Position numbers and translations under genes: made by a program. From the NCBI RefSeq assembly GCF_004016505.1, contig NZ_SACR01000001.1, forward strand, positions 806,001-870,000: a DNA stretch of 64,000 nt, given 5' to 3'. This DNA is from Rubrivivax rivuli (GTDB lineage: Bacteria; Pseudomonadota; Gammaproteobacteria; Burkholderiales; Burkholderiaceae_C). Below are positions 1-8,470 of the stretch, in pieces. Position 1 is the stretch's first letter, and each line of letters opens with the position of its first letter. A model generated the notes under the pieces. The model saw only the letters and a program-made list of their open reading frames with translations. It ran no database searches and was not told where the DNA came from.

Positions 1-684
1 CAGGGCGTCCAGGCCCAGGTCGCGCAGCAGGCAGGGCAGGGCGGGTTCGCCGTCGAGTTCGGTGACGATGTGGCGCTCGCAGGCCGTGATGGTGCGTGTG
101 GGGCCCACCGGCTGGCAGCCCTGGGTCACGCGCGAGACCAGCGGCACGTCCTGCGTGAAGGCCACGCCCGAGAGTCCGCCCTGCCAGACGCCCTCGGCGA
201 CGTGGTGCGTGGCCGCGCGCGAGCTGGCCAGGCCGCCGAAGAGGTAGCCGCTGTCGGTGCGGTCGCTCATCTCGGTGATGAGTTCCTGCAGGTCGGGCGT
301 GGCCGGGTCGGCGTGCACCAGCGCCGTGTAGGGCGTGATGCGGCGCAGCTTGCGCGCCCCCGAGAAGACCTCGAAGCGGCCCGCCGGCAGTGCCGCCAGC
401 ATCAACGCCAGCGCCGGTTCGTCGATGTATTCGGCCGCGCCGGCGCACACGCCCACGCCCACGCTGCCCACCCAGGCCACGCCGGGCCATCGCTGACGCA
501 GATCGGCCAGCAAGGCGGCGGCGTGGGGGGCGTAGTGGTCGGTGAAGTAGACGAAACCCAGGCTCAGCGGTCCGGCGTCGCTGCTGTCGTGCGCGGCGCG
601 GCGGGCCTCCACCTGTGCGGCGGCCAGGGCCAGGGCGGCCCGCCAGTCGGGGTGCGTGGCGTGGCCGATGAGGAAAGCGGGCAT
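1..684 (-). CDS. FIST domain protein, C-terminus cut by window edge
   Basis: The frame starts at ATG 684 (MPAFLIGHATHPDW) and stays open to the window edge, so 228 N-terminal residues are visible. It has the FIST N-terminal pattern: a repetitive N-terminal strand region (LSLGFVYFTDHYAP), then SVGVGVCAG near residue 75, and GYLFGGLASS near residue 150, typical of FIST proteins. FIST proteins are predicted sensory proteins that bind small ligands and often feed signalling systems; the ligand here is unknown. It begins 35 bp after the phaM stop codon on the same strand, so the two are probably cotranscribed. The FIST C-terminal domain lies outside the window. Family assignment is fairly sure; the role is not. 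Confidence 0.8.
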   Translation of the reverse strand, partial: MPAFLIGHATHPDWRAALALAAAQVEARRAAHDSSDAGPLSLGFVYFTDHYAPHAAALLADLRQRWPGVAWVGSVGVGVCAGAAEYIDEPALALMLAALPAGRFEVFSGARKLRRITPYTALVHADPATPDLQELITEMSDRTDSGYLFGGLASSRAATHHVAEGVWQGGLSGVAFTQDVPLVSRVTQGCQPVGPTRTITACERHIVTELDGEPALPCLLRDLGLDAL

Positions 685-719
685 GGGGCGTTGCGCCTCG
701 GGTTCGGATCGGGCGGGGG

Positions 720-1358
720 TCAGGGCGCTCGTCGGCGCGGGGCGGGCGAGGCCTGCCGGGCGGCGGGCTTCCGGGCCGCGGGCTTCTTGCCGGCCGGGGC
801 CGCAGCGGCGGCGCTGCCGCGCGGCCGGGGCGCCTTCTTCGCGGCGGGGGCGGCCGTCCCTGGGGCCGCGGCCGCCGGTTCCTTCAGCGCCTGCGATGCG
901 ATGTCGGCGAACTGCTTGGTCAGCGCGCCCCACCACTGCATGGGGTCCACCGCCGGGGCTGGCGGCTCGGCGGCGGTCTGCGCGGCCTCTGCCGCCGGGG
1001 CCGGTGCAGGTGGCGGGGCCGGGGCGGGGGCAGGGGCGGCAGGTTCTGGCACCTTCGCCGAGAGCGCGGCGCGCAGGTCGGCCATCGGCAGGTTCATGGT
1101 CTTGAGCGTGCTCAGCGTCATGCGCTGCACCTCCAGCGCCTGCACCGTGGTGCCCAGCAGCCGGGCGTTCTGCTCCAGCCAGAACTGCACGGTCTTGAGC
1201 TCCTGGATGCGCTTGTCGAGCTCTTCCGGGTCGAGCGTGGGCGCCACCCATTGGCCGAAACCCTGCACGCCCGGCAGCGCCGCGCCGGCGCCCTTCATCA
1301 GGTTCTGCAGGAACTCGAAGCCCGGCACCATGCGGGCCAGGTCGTTGGCGGTGCTCAT
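720..1358 (-). CDS. phaM: PhaM-like polyhydroxyalkanoate granule-associated protein
   Basis: This 212-residue protein has a conserved N-terminal half (MVPGFEFLQNLMKG, then FGQWVAPTLDPEELDKRIQE and VQFWLEQNARLL, residues about 10-75). The rest is a low-complexity tail of alanine and proline that ends in a lysine/arginine-rich segment (AAKKAPRPRG, GKKPAARKPAAR). That is the layout of PhaM of Ralstonia, which activates PHB synthase PhaC1 and tethers granules to the nucleoid through its basic tail. By inference it helps segregate storage granules here. The gene lies 52 bp downstream of the TraB/GumN-like gene and upstream of the FIST gene on the same strand. No other pha gene is in the window. 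Confidence 0.82.
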   Translation of the reverse strand: MSTANDLARMVPGFEFLQNLMKGAGAALPGVQGFGQWVAPTLDPEELDKRIQELKTVQFWLEQNARLLGTTVQALEVQRMTLSTLKTMNLPMADLRAALSAKVPEPAAPAPAPAPPPAPAPAAEAAQTAAEPPAPAVDPMQWWGALTKQFADIASQALKEPAAAAPGTAAPAAKKAPRPRGSAAAAAPAGKKPAARKPAARQASPAPRRRAP

Positions 1359-1410
1359 GCGGCGCTCTCCTCGGGGTGGTGGCGCCGATTGTGGGGCGCG
1401 CGCCGGGGCT

Positions 1411-2379
1411 TCAGCGGCCGAAGCGCACGCGCTCGACGCGGAAGCCCAGGCCTTCGAGCAGGCGCGGCAGCGACTGCGGGCCGGTCATGTGCAAGGCCCC
1501 CACGGCGGCAAAGACCCGTCTGCCGCTGCGGTGCTGGGCCTCGATGCCGGCGGCCAGCGGGCCGTTGCGCTCGTCGTTGAGCTTGCGCATGTAGGCCTGG
1601 TCTTCGGGCGTGTTGGCGCATTCGCACCAGCTGGCGTAGTCCTCCAGCGCGGCCAGGTCGCCGCGTTCCCAGGCCGCCACCATGCGCGCCATCACGCGGC
1701 GGCTGCTGCCGTCTTCCAGCTGCGCCAGGCTCTGCTCCAGCGCGGCCAGGGCCTCGGCGGGATCGGCCGGCACCAGCACGGCCTTCTGCTGCGCCGCGGT
1801 TTCCAGCGACACCACGCGGCGGGCGCTGCCGCGCACCTGCGCCAGCAACAGCTGCTCCATCGCCAGGCTCGGGTCCATGCCCAGCCAGCGGGCCTCCAGC
1901 ACCATCAGGCTGGTGGCCTGCAGCACCGGGTGCAGCGTGGCCATCGATTCGGGCGCGATGCAGGCGCGGGCGTAGGCCTGGTTCAGCCGCCGCTGCAGGG
2001 GCTCGGGCAACAGGCCGGTGTGTTGCAGGTCTTGCAGTGCTGCCTGCAGTGCGGGGTCGCTGGGGTCGATTTCCAGCGCCAGCACCTCGCTGCTGCGCAA
2101 GGCCGCGCTGAGCTGCGGCCCCAGCCGCTTCCAGGCCGGCTTGCCGACGTGCAGCGTGCCGTAGAGCCAGCTGCTGCGGCCATCGCGGCTGATGCGCCAG
2201 AGCAGGCCGCGGTCGCGCTCGGGGGCGGTGCTGGCCTGCACGGGCAGGGGTGGCGGGCAGGCCGCAGGGGCTGCACCGGCTGCCGGCGTCGCGGGCTGCT
2301 GCGCCAGGCTGCCGGCCGCCAGCACGGCGCAGCCGAGCGCGACCACCCGGTGGGTCAGAAGTGAAAGCCAGCGTTGCAT
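1411..2379 (-). CDS. TraB/GumN family protein
   Basis: This 322-residue protein starts at ATG 2379 with a signal peptide (RVVALGCAVLAAGSLAQQ). Family hallmarks are GLLWRISRDGRSSWLYGTLHVG (first GxxxLYGTxH motif, near residue 60), LALEIDPSDP, a central helical region, and RRVFAAVGALHMTGPQSLPRLLEGLG near the C-terminus, the second conserved GxxH motif. The TraB/GumN group belongs to the Tiki/EreA-like superfamily of putative metal-dependent proteases or hydrolases; bacterial members are mostly uncharacterised and exported. It is divergent from the penicillin-acylase gene with 90 bp between the starts, and is probably the first gene of a unit with phaM and the FIST gene. Confidence 0.85.
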   Translation of the reverse strand: MQRWLSLLTHRVVALGCAVLAAGSLAQQPATPAAGAAPAACPPPLPVQASTAPERDRGLLWRISRDGRSSWLYGTLHVGKPAWKRLGPQLSAALRSSEVLALEIDPSDPALQAALQDLQHTGLLPEPLQRRLNQAYARACIAPESMATLHPVLQATSLMVLEARWLGMDPSLAMEQLLLAQVRGSARRVVSLETAAQQKAVLVPADPAEALAALEQSLAQLEDGSSRRVMARMVAAWERGDLAALEDYASWCECANTPEDQAYMRKLNDERNGPLAAGIEAQHRSGRRVFAAVGALHMTGPQSLPRLLEGLGFRVERVRFGR

Positions 2380-2469
2380 GCGCTGACGATGCCACGAAAG
2401 GCGGCCCCAGCACCAGCGCGCCGGCCCCGGGTTCGGTGGTGCCATCATCCCGCCAGCTCCTTCGTCGCG

Positions 2470-4992
2470 ATGACCTCCCGCCATCCCACCCCCCCGCTGC
2501 CAGCTCGCCACGGCTTTGCGGTGCTGGCCCTGGCCTGCAGCCTGGCAGCAGCCACTGCGCAGCCGGCGCCCGCCGCCAGGCCGGCCCCGCCCACGCAGAC
2601 GCTTGCCGTGCCGGGCCTGGCCGCGCCGGCCGAGATCCTGCTCGATCCCTGGGGCGTGCCGCACCTGTACGCCGCCAGCCGCGACGACCTGTTTTTCGTG
2701 CAGGGCTTCAACGCCGCGCGCGACCGCCTGTTCCAGATCGACCTCTGGCGCCGCCGCGGCCTGGGCCGGCTGGCCGCGGCGCTGGGCCCGGCCTTCGTGG
2801 AAACCGACCGCGCGGCGCGGCTCTTCCTCTACCGCGGCGACATGGCGCGCGAGTGGGCCGCCTATGGCCCCGAGGCGAAGGCCATCGTCACGCGCTTCGT
2901 GGCGGGCATCAACGCCTACATCGATCTCTTGGCGGCCGAGCCGGCGCGCCTGCCCTTCGAGTTCAGGCAGTTCGGCTACGCGCCCGAGAAGTGGGCCCCC
3001 GAAGACGTGCTGCGCATCCGCAGCCACGCGCTGGCCGGCAATGTCTACGGTGAGCTCTGGCGCGCCACGCTGCACTGCCGGGGTGAGCTGGCCGCCGACC
3101 GCTGGCGCCAGGCGCTCACGCCGCCGCGCCAGCTGCGCCCGCCCGAGGGCCTGGACGCCTGCGTGCCGCCCGAGGCGCTGCGCGAGTACATGCTGGCCAC
3201 GCAGCCGGTGCAGATGCCGGCGCTGGGCTCACCCCAGGCCGTGCCACAGCGCAGCTCGGCCGCGCCAGCGGACCTGGTGCAGCAAGCCGCTGCCGCCATG
3301 GCCGATCGATCGGAGGGCAGCAACGCCTGGGCCATCGCCCCCGGCCGCAGCGCCACGGGCCGCCCGCTGCTGGCGGCCGACCCCCACCGGCTGCAGGCCG
3401 CGCCCGCGCTGCGCTACCTGGTGCATCTGGAGGCGCCGGGCTACAGCGCCATCGGCGGCGGCGAGCCGGCAGTGCCGGGCGTCTCGATGGGCCACAACGG
3501 CCGCATCGCCTTCGGCCTGACGGTGTTCGCGGCCGACCAGGAAGACCTTTACGTCTACGAAACCCGCCCCGGCGCGCCCGACGAGTACCGCTACCGCGGC
3601 GGCTGGGAAAAGATGCGCCTGCTCACCGAGCGCATCGAGGTGCGCGGCGCGCCGGCGCAGACGGTGACGCTGCGCTTCACGCGCCACGGCCCGGTCACCG
3701 GCCGCGAGGCGCTGGCGCAGCGCGCCTACGCCGTGCGCTCGGTATGGTTCGAGCCCGGCACCGCGGCCTACATGGCCAGCCGAGGCCTGATGCGGGCGGC
3801 CGACCACGCCGGCTTCTTGCGCGGCCTGGCCGCCTGGGGCACGCCGGCGGTGAACATGGTCTACGCCGACACCCACGGCGACATCGCCTGGGCCGTGGGC
3901 GCGCGCGTGCCGCGGCGGCCCAACTGGGACGGCCTGATGCCCGTGCCCGGCGACGGCCGCTACGAATGGGCCGGCTTCCGGCCCGCCGCTGAGTTGCCCG
4001 CGCTGCGCAACCCGGCGGCGGGCTGGTTCGCCAGCGCCAACGAGCACAACCTGCCGGCCGAAGGCCCGTGGCAGGCCGCACCCCTGGGCCACGACTGGCC
4101 CAGCCGCGCGCGCCACCAGCGCCTGGCCGAGGTGCTGTCGGCCAACGCGCGTTTCAGCGTCGACGACGCCGTGCGCCTGCAGAGCGACGTGCTCTCGGTG
4201 CCCGCGCGCCGCGTGCAGGCCTTGCTGCGCACGCCACGCTTTTCATCGCCGGCCGCCCAGGCCGCGCAGCGCCTGCTGACCACCGGCTGGAACGCACAGC
4301 TCACGGCCGAATCGGGCGCGGCGGCGCTGTTCGAACGCTGGTGGACGCGCCACCTGCCCCCAGCCTTCCGCCAGGCGGTGCTGTCGCCCGCGGCCGCGAT
4401 GCTGCTGCGCACGAGCGACGAAGACGCCATGCTGGCCGCGCTGGAAAACCCCGCGGCGGCCTTCGGCGCCACCGCCGCCGCCGTGCCGCGGCGCGATGCC
4501 GTGCTCGAAAGCAGCCTGGCCGCCGCCTGGGCCGAACTCGTGCAGCGCGCCGGCCCCGACCCCGCGCGCTGGCAGTGGGGTGCCGTGCACCAGGCCGTGT
4601 TCCCGCACCCGCTGGCGCCGGGCGTGGACGCGGCCACGCAGGCGCGGCTGAACGTGGGCCCCTTTGCCAAGGCCGGCGGGCGCAGCACCGTGAACCTCTC
4701 GGTGCAGGACAGCGACACCGGCCGCCACGTGGCCGGCCCCTCGCTGCGCCTGGTGCTGGACGTGGGCGACTGGGACCGCTCGCGCGCCATCAATGCGCCG
4801 GGCCAGGCCGGCGACCCGGCCAGCCCGCACTACCGCGACCTCGCGCCGCTGTGGCAGAAGGGCGAGACCGTGCCGCTGCTCTACACACGCGCAGCAGTGC
4901 AGGCCGCGGCGGTGCAGCGCTGGGTGCTGCAGCCGGCTGCACCCTCGGGTGCGCCCGCTACACCCGCAAGCGGGGCAGCTCGCGGTAGGTGA
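2470..4992 (+). CDS. Penicillin acylase family protein (Ntn hydrolase)
   Basis: An 840-residue exported precursor. The start at ATG 2470 gives a signal peptide (FAVLALACSLAAATAQP). Family motifs are DPWGVPHLYA near residue 60, FVQGFNAARDRLFQIDLWRR, and the autocleavage site GSNAWAI, which makes Ser284 the predicted N-terminal nucleophile of the beta chain. Further on are GHNGRIAFGLT, ADTHGDIAWAVGARVPRR and HGPVTG. Penicillin acylase, quorum-quenching AHL acylase and other amide hydrolases share this fold, and the substrate cannot be told from sequence. Its 3' end overlaps the end of the convergent DUF418 gene by 35 bp. An upstream in-frame ATG at 2374 would add 32 non-signal-like residues and is less likely. 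Confidence 0.9.
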   Translation: MTSRHPTPPLPARHGFAVLALACSLAAATAQPAPAARPAPPTQTLAVPGLAAPAEILLDPWGVPHLYAASRDDLFFVQGFNAARDRLFQIDLWRRRGLGRLAAALGPAFVETDRAARLFLYRGDMAREWAAYGPEAKAIVTRFVAGINAYIDLLAAEPARLPFEFRQFGYAPEKWAPEDVLRIRSHALAGNVYGELWRATLHCRGELAADRWRQALTPPRQLRPPEGLDACVPPEALREYMLATQPVQMPALGSPQAVPQRSSAAPADLVQQAAAAMADRSEGSNAWAIAPGRSATGRPLLAADPHRLQAAPALRYLVHLEAPGYSAIGGGEPAVPGVSMGHNGRIAFGLTVFAADQEDLYVYETRPGAPDEYRYRGGWEKMRLLTERIEVRGAPAQTVTLRFTRHGPVTGREALAQRAYAVRSVWFEPGTAAYMASRGLMRAADHAGFLRGLAAWGTPAVNMVYADTHGDIAWAVGARVPRRPNWDGLMPVPGDGRYEWAGFRPAAELPALRNPAAGWFASANEHNLPAEGPWQAAPLGHDWPSRARHQRLAEVLSANARFSVDDAVRLQSDVLSVPARRVQALLRTPRFSSPAAQAAQRLLTTGWNAQLTAESGAAALFERWWTRHLPPAFRQAVLSPAAAMLLRTSDEDAMLAALENPAAAFGATAAAVPRRDAVLESSLAAAWAELVQRAGPDPARWQWGAVHQAVFPHPLAPGVDAATQARLNVGPFAKAGGRSTVNLSVQDSDTGRHVAGPSLRLVLDVGDWDRSRAINAPGQAGDPASPHYRDLAPLWQKGETVPLLYTRAAVQAAAVQRWVLQPAAPSGAPATPASGAARGR

Positions 4993-6697
4993 AGCCGCGC
5001 CAGATCCATTCCACCGGCCCGTAGCGGAAGCGCGCCATCCACCAATGGCTGAAGGCCAGCTGCGCGGCGAAGACCACGAGCACGAAGACCACCTGCCAGG
5101 CGCGCGGCATGCCCCATTGGCCGAAGGCGTAGCCGTGGAAGTAGAGCGCGCAGATCAGCGACTGCGTGAGGTAGTTCGTGAGCGCCATGCGGCCCATCGG
5201 CGCCAGCAGGCGGATGCGCGAGACCAGCGGCCCACCGTGCAGCATCAGCACCACCAGGCTCACGTAGCCCAGGCAGGCCGGCAGGTTGCCCAGCATGTGC
5301 AGGCCCTGCGCCATCACCCAGCCGTCGTGGCGGTCGCCGGGGGTGTGGTGCATGGCGATCAGGCTGCTGGCCAGCCCGAGGCCGATGCCCAGCGGCAGGC
5401 CCCACAGGGCCAGGCGGCGGAACAGGGGCAGGTGGTCCTGCGTGCGTTCCATCACCCCGGATCGCACGAACCACGCGCCCAGCAGGAACATGCCGATGAA
5501 GAGCACCGAGGCGCCGAAGTCGCCGGCGGCCTTTTCCAGGAAGCGGCGGGCGCGGTAGTCCACCGCGTCGCCATAGCTGCCGGTGGTGAAGGTCTTGATC
5601 TCCAGCGCCTTCTCTTCGGCCTGCTCCTTCAGGCGCTTCTCGCGTTCGGCCTTGGCTTCGGCCACACGTTCCTCACGCGTCTTTTTCTTCTTCTCGGCGC
5701 CGCTGGCGGCCGAAGCCGGCGGCAGTGCCTTCGCCGCCACCGCCGGGGCCGATGCCGCGCTGGCCGCCGAGGCGGCCGGCAGCGCGAGCGGGTCGGGGCC
5801 GAAGTACTGCACGGCACCCATCAGGGTCATGGCCGTGGCGGCGAAGAGGTAGAGCGTGGCGCCCATGCGCAGCGCACGCTGCGCCGGCGGCTGGTGGTAG
5901 CGCCAGGCCAGGCCGGCCATCAGCAGCGTCAGCGGGCCGAAGACGGTGAGCGGCAGGCGCGGCTCCAGCGGCGCATCGGGCAGCACCCACAAGGCGGCAG
6001 CGCCGGCGCTCAGGCCCAGCCCCAGCAAGAGCAGCAGGAAAGCGAAGAGCGGCACGCGCAGCGGTTTCTTCTCGCTGCGCATGAACAGGGCCAGCAGGCC
6101 CGCCAGCGCCAGGCCGGCAGCCACGCCGAAGAAGCCTTCTGCGTCCAGCGCCGCACCCAGGCCCACCGCCACGGCGATGGCCAGCAGCAGCGGCTTGGGC
6201 CGGCCGTAGAGCACCACCATCAGCATCAGCGCCGAGACGGCGTAGGTGAAGAGGATGTCGCCGTCCCACAGGAAGATGAAGTGCGCCGCGCCGAAGACGC
6301 CGAGTGCCAGCACGCGGCGCAGGTAGACACGCTTGAACTCGCGCCCGGTCTGCTCGGCCCGCAGCAGCATCACCGCGAAGCCCATGCCGAAGACGAGCGA
6401 GAAGATCGTCCAGAACTTGCCCTGCACGAAGTAGGCGATGAACCAGCTGGCCAGCCAGTTCAGCCCCGTCAGCCCGCGCGGCATGCCTTCGCCGAAGCTG
6501 GTGAAGGGGCGGCTGAACCACTCGATGTTCATCAGGAAGATGCCCAGCAGCGCGAAGCCGCGCACCACGTCCAGCGCCTCGATGCGCTGGGCCGCGGGCA
6601 AGGGGGTCATGGGCGGGGGCGGGGGCGGGGGCGGGGCCGGCGGAGCCGGGGGCTCGGCCGAGGCGGGTGTGGGGTCGGCCGGCAGGGATGTCGTCAT
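4958..6697 (-). CDS. DUF418 domain integral membrane protein (YeiB-like)
   Basis: About 579 residues with multiple membrane segments. The N-terminal RIEALDVVRGFALLGIFLMNIEWFS is the classic opening of DUF418/YeiB-like proteins. The C-terminal DUF418 region holds LLAPMGRMALTNYLTQSLI and ends with FSHWWMARFRYGPVEWIWRGFTY. Between them is a charged insert (about 340-390) rich in lysine and glutamate (EKKKKTREERVAEAKAER), probably a cytoplasmic coiled coil. The start is uncertain: ATG 6697 includes a proline run encoded by GGGGGC hexamer repeats, while ATG 6611 would begin just after that run with MTPLPAAQRIEALD. Neither has a clear ribosome binding site. The function is unknown, possibly transport. 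Confidence 0.87.
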   Translation of the reverse strand: MTTSLPADPTPASAEPPAPPAPPPPPPPPMTPLPAAQRIEALDVVRGFALLGIFLMNIEWFSRPFTSFGEGMPRGLTGLNWLASWFIAYFVQGKFWTIFSLVFGMGFAVMLLRAEQTGREFKRVYLRRVLALGVFGAAHFIFLWDGDILFTYAVSALMLMVVLYGRPKPLLLAIAVAVGLGAALDAEGFFGVAAGLALAGLLALFMRSEKKPLRVPLFAFLLLLLGLGLSAGAAALWVLPDAPLEPRLPLTVFGPLTLLMAGLAWRYHQPPAQRALRMGATLYLFAATAMTLMGAVQYFGPDPLALPAASAASAASAPAVAAKALPPASAASGAEKKKKTREERVAEAKAEREKRLKEQAEEKALEIKTFTTGSYGDAVDYRARRFLEKAAGDFGASVLFIGMFLLGAWFVRSGVMERTQDHLPLFRRLALWGLPLGIGLGLASSLIAMHHTPGDRHDGWVMAQGLHMLGNLPACLGYVSLVVLMLHGGPLVSRIRLLAPMGRMALTNYLTQSLICALYFHGYAFGQWGMPRAWQVVFVLVVFAAQLAFSHWWMARFRYGPVEWIWRGFTYRELPRLRV

Positions 6698-6825
6698 GGG
6701 GCGGGGCCCGGTCGCAGAAGATGGGCCCATTCTGCGTGGGGCTTCCGGCCGCACCAAGCCCCTTCAAGCCCGTTCGTCGCCTCGTTCAGGGGGCCTGTCG
6801 CATGGCGCAGGCCCGGCCCCTGGTT

Positions 6826-7305
6826 TCAGCGCCGCGGTTCGAAGCGCAGCACGCCGTCCTGCTGCTGCCAGCGCAGCCGGCCCAGCACGTCCATGCCGAG
6901 CAGCGGCTTGTCGAGCTGGGGCAGCGCCGTCACGCGCAAGCGGTCGGCGCGCAGGCCGCCTTCCAACTCGATGTCGGCCACCACGCGCTGGCCCTGCACC
7001 ACGCCGCCGGCGGTGTTGGAGGTGACCGCGCCTTCCACCGGCAGGCCCAGCTGCTGTGCCAGCGCCAGGGGTATGGCGGTGCCGGTGGCGCCGGTGTCGA
7101 CGAGGAAATCGACCTCGCGGCCCGAGATGCGCCCGGGCCAGTGGTAATGGCCGTCGGCGCTGCGGCGGATCTCCACCACCTCGCCGCTAATGGCCACGCG
7201 CGGCGCTGCGGCCTGGCGCTGCCAGGCCTGCACGCCGAGAAACAGCGCACCGGCCAGCAGCAGCCAGACGGTGGTGTGTTTCAGCCAGCCGGGCAGTTCT
7301 TGCAT
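6826..7305 (-). CDS. Retropepsin-like aspartic protease, membrane-anchored
   Basis: A 159-residue protein with one N-terminal membrane anchor (TTVWLLLAGALFLGVQAW). A retropepsin core contains FLVDTGATGTAIP with the catalytic Asp70-Thr-Gly, followed by VADIELEGG and the C-terminal LLGMDVLGRLRW loop typical of the TIGR02281/clan AA bacterial group. These enzymes would act as homodimers, here facing the periplasm. It lies 13 bp downstream of the FAA hydrolase gene on the same strand. Biological substrates of this bacterial group are largely unknown. Confidence 0.88.
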   Translation of the reverse strand: MQELPGWLKHTTVWLLLAGALFLGVQAWQRQAAAPRVAISGEVVEIRRSADGHYHWPGRISGREVDFLVDTGATGTAIPLALAQQLGLPVEGAVTSNTAGGVVQGQRVVADIELEGGLRADRLRVTALPQLDKPLLGMDVLGRLRWQQQDGVLRFEPRR

Positions 7306-7318
7306 GGCGGCGTGGTGT

Positions 7319-8407
7319 TCAGGCTTCGGCTGCGCCGTCGTTGTCGCTGTCGCCCTGGGCTTGCGCTTGGGGCGCTGGCGCCGTTTCGGCCACCGGGGGC
7401 ACTGCGCTCTCTGCCGGGGCCGGGTCGTGCAGCGGCGCCACGCGTTGTTCGATGGCGCCGAAAACGCTGTGCCCGTCGCCGTCCAGCATCTCGATGCGGA
7501 TGGTGTCGCCGAACTTCATGAAGCCGGTGCGCGGCGCGCCGTGTTCGATGGTCTCGATGGCACGCTTCTCGGCCACGCAGGAATAGCCGTTCGCCCAGTC
7601 CTTGTTGCTGACGGTGCCGCTGCCGACGATGCTGCCGGCGCGCAGGCGCCGCGTCTTGGCCACGTGGGCGATGAGCTGGCCGAAGTGGAAAGTCATCTCC
7701 GGCCCGGCGTTGCACAGGCCCACGCGGTGCTTGTTCCAGCGGCTCTCCAGCGCCAGGTGCACGCGGCCGCCTTGCCAGGCCGGGCCGAGTTCGTCGGGCG
7801 TGACGGCCACGGGGCCGAAGGCCGTGGCCGGCTTGCTCTGCAGGAAGCCGAAGCCCTTGGCCAATTCGCCGGGGATCAGGTTGCGCAGGCTCCAGTCGTT
7901 CACCAGCATGAGCAGGCGCACGCTGTCGATGGCAGCTTCGGCATCGGTGCCGATGTCGACATCGCCCGTCACCACGGCCACTTCCGATTCGAAATCGATG
8001 CCCCAGTCTTCGCTGGCGAAGCGGGCCGGCTCTTGCGGCCCGAGGAAGTCGTCGCTGCCGCCCTGGTACATCAGCGGGTCTTCGTAGAAGCTGGCCGGCA
8101 CCTCGGCGCCGCGCGCCTTGCGCACGAGTTCGACGTGGTTGAGGTAGGCCGAGCCGTCGGCCCACTGGTGCGCGCGCGGCAGCGGCGCCATGCAGTGCTT
8201 GGGGTTGAAGGGGAAGGCGTGGCGCGCCTTGCCGCCGTTGAGCGTGGCGTACAGGTCTTCCAGCGGCGGGCTGCGGAAGTTCCAGTCGTCCAGCACCTGC
8301 TGCAACGTGGTGGCGATGCCGGTGGCGAAGTGGGCGGTGCTCAGGTCGCGCGAGACCACGGCGAGCAGGCCGTCGCGCGAGCCGTCGTGCAGGGTGGCGA
8401 GTTTCAT
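7319..8407 (-). CDS. Fumarylacetoacetate hydrolase family protein
   Basis: A 362-residue protein that starts at ATG 8407 (MKLATLHDGSRDG). The FAH fold shows in DWGIDFESEVAVVTGDV, where the Glu residues are the usual metal ligands, LLMLVNDWSLRNLIP, the KPATAFGPVAVTPDELG segment and GSIVGSGTVSNKD. The N-terminal domain (about 1-90) matches the longer FAA-hydrolase branch that includes true fumarylacetoacetases. The enzyme probably cleaves a C-C bond of a beta-diketo acid from aromatic degradation, but no other tyrosine-degradation gene is nearby. The last 40 residues are an Ala/Pro/Gln-rich tail outside the fold. It is divergent from the DUF3108 gene. Confidence 0.88.
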   Translation of the reverse strand: MKLATLHDGSRDGLLAVVSRDLSTAHFATGIATTLQQVLDDWNFRSPPLEDLYATLNGGKARHAFPFNPKHCMAPLPRAHQWADGSAYLNHVELVRKARGAEVPASFYEDPLMYQGGSDDFLGPQEPARFASEDWGIDFESEVAVVTGDVDIGTDAEAAIDSVRLLMLVNDWSLRNLIPGELAKGFGFLQSKPATAFGPVAVTPDELGPAWQGGRVHLALESRWNKHRVGLCNAGPEMTFHFGQLIAHVAKTRRLRAGSIVGSGTVSNKDWANGYSCVAEKRAIETIEHGAPRTGFMKFGDTIRIEMLDGDGHSVFGAIEQRVAPLHDPAPAESAVPPVAETAPAPQAQAQGDSDNDGAAEA

Positions 8408-8470
8408 GCGGGGTGGGGTGTGCGCTGGGGCCGCCCCAGGGGCGGGGTGGTCGGGTGGCAGTATTGTGGG

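Noticed and set aside
70..2364. Long plus-strand open frame of 764 codons
   Set aside because: It is antisense to the FIST, PhaM and TraB/GumN genes, has low-complexity Ala/Arg/His composition and no domain. High GC content creates many such frames.
4793..7147. Long plus-strand open frame rich in Gln, His and Arg
   Set aside because: Antisense shadow of the DUF418 and retropepsin genes; composition is that of reverse-complemented coding sequence.
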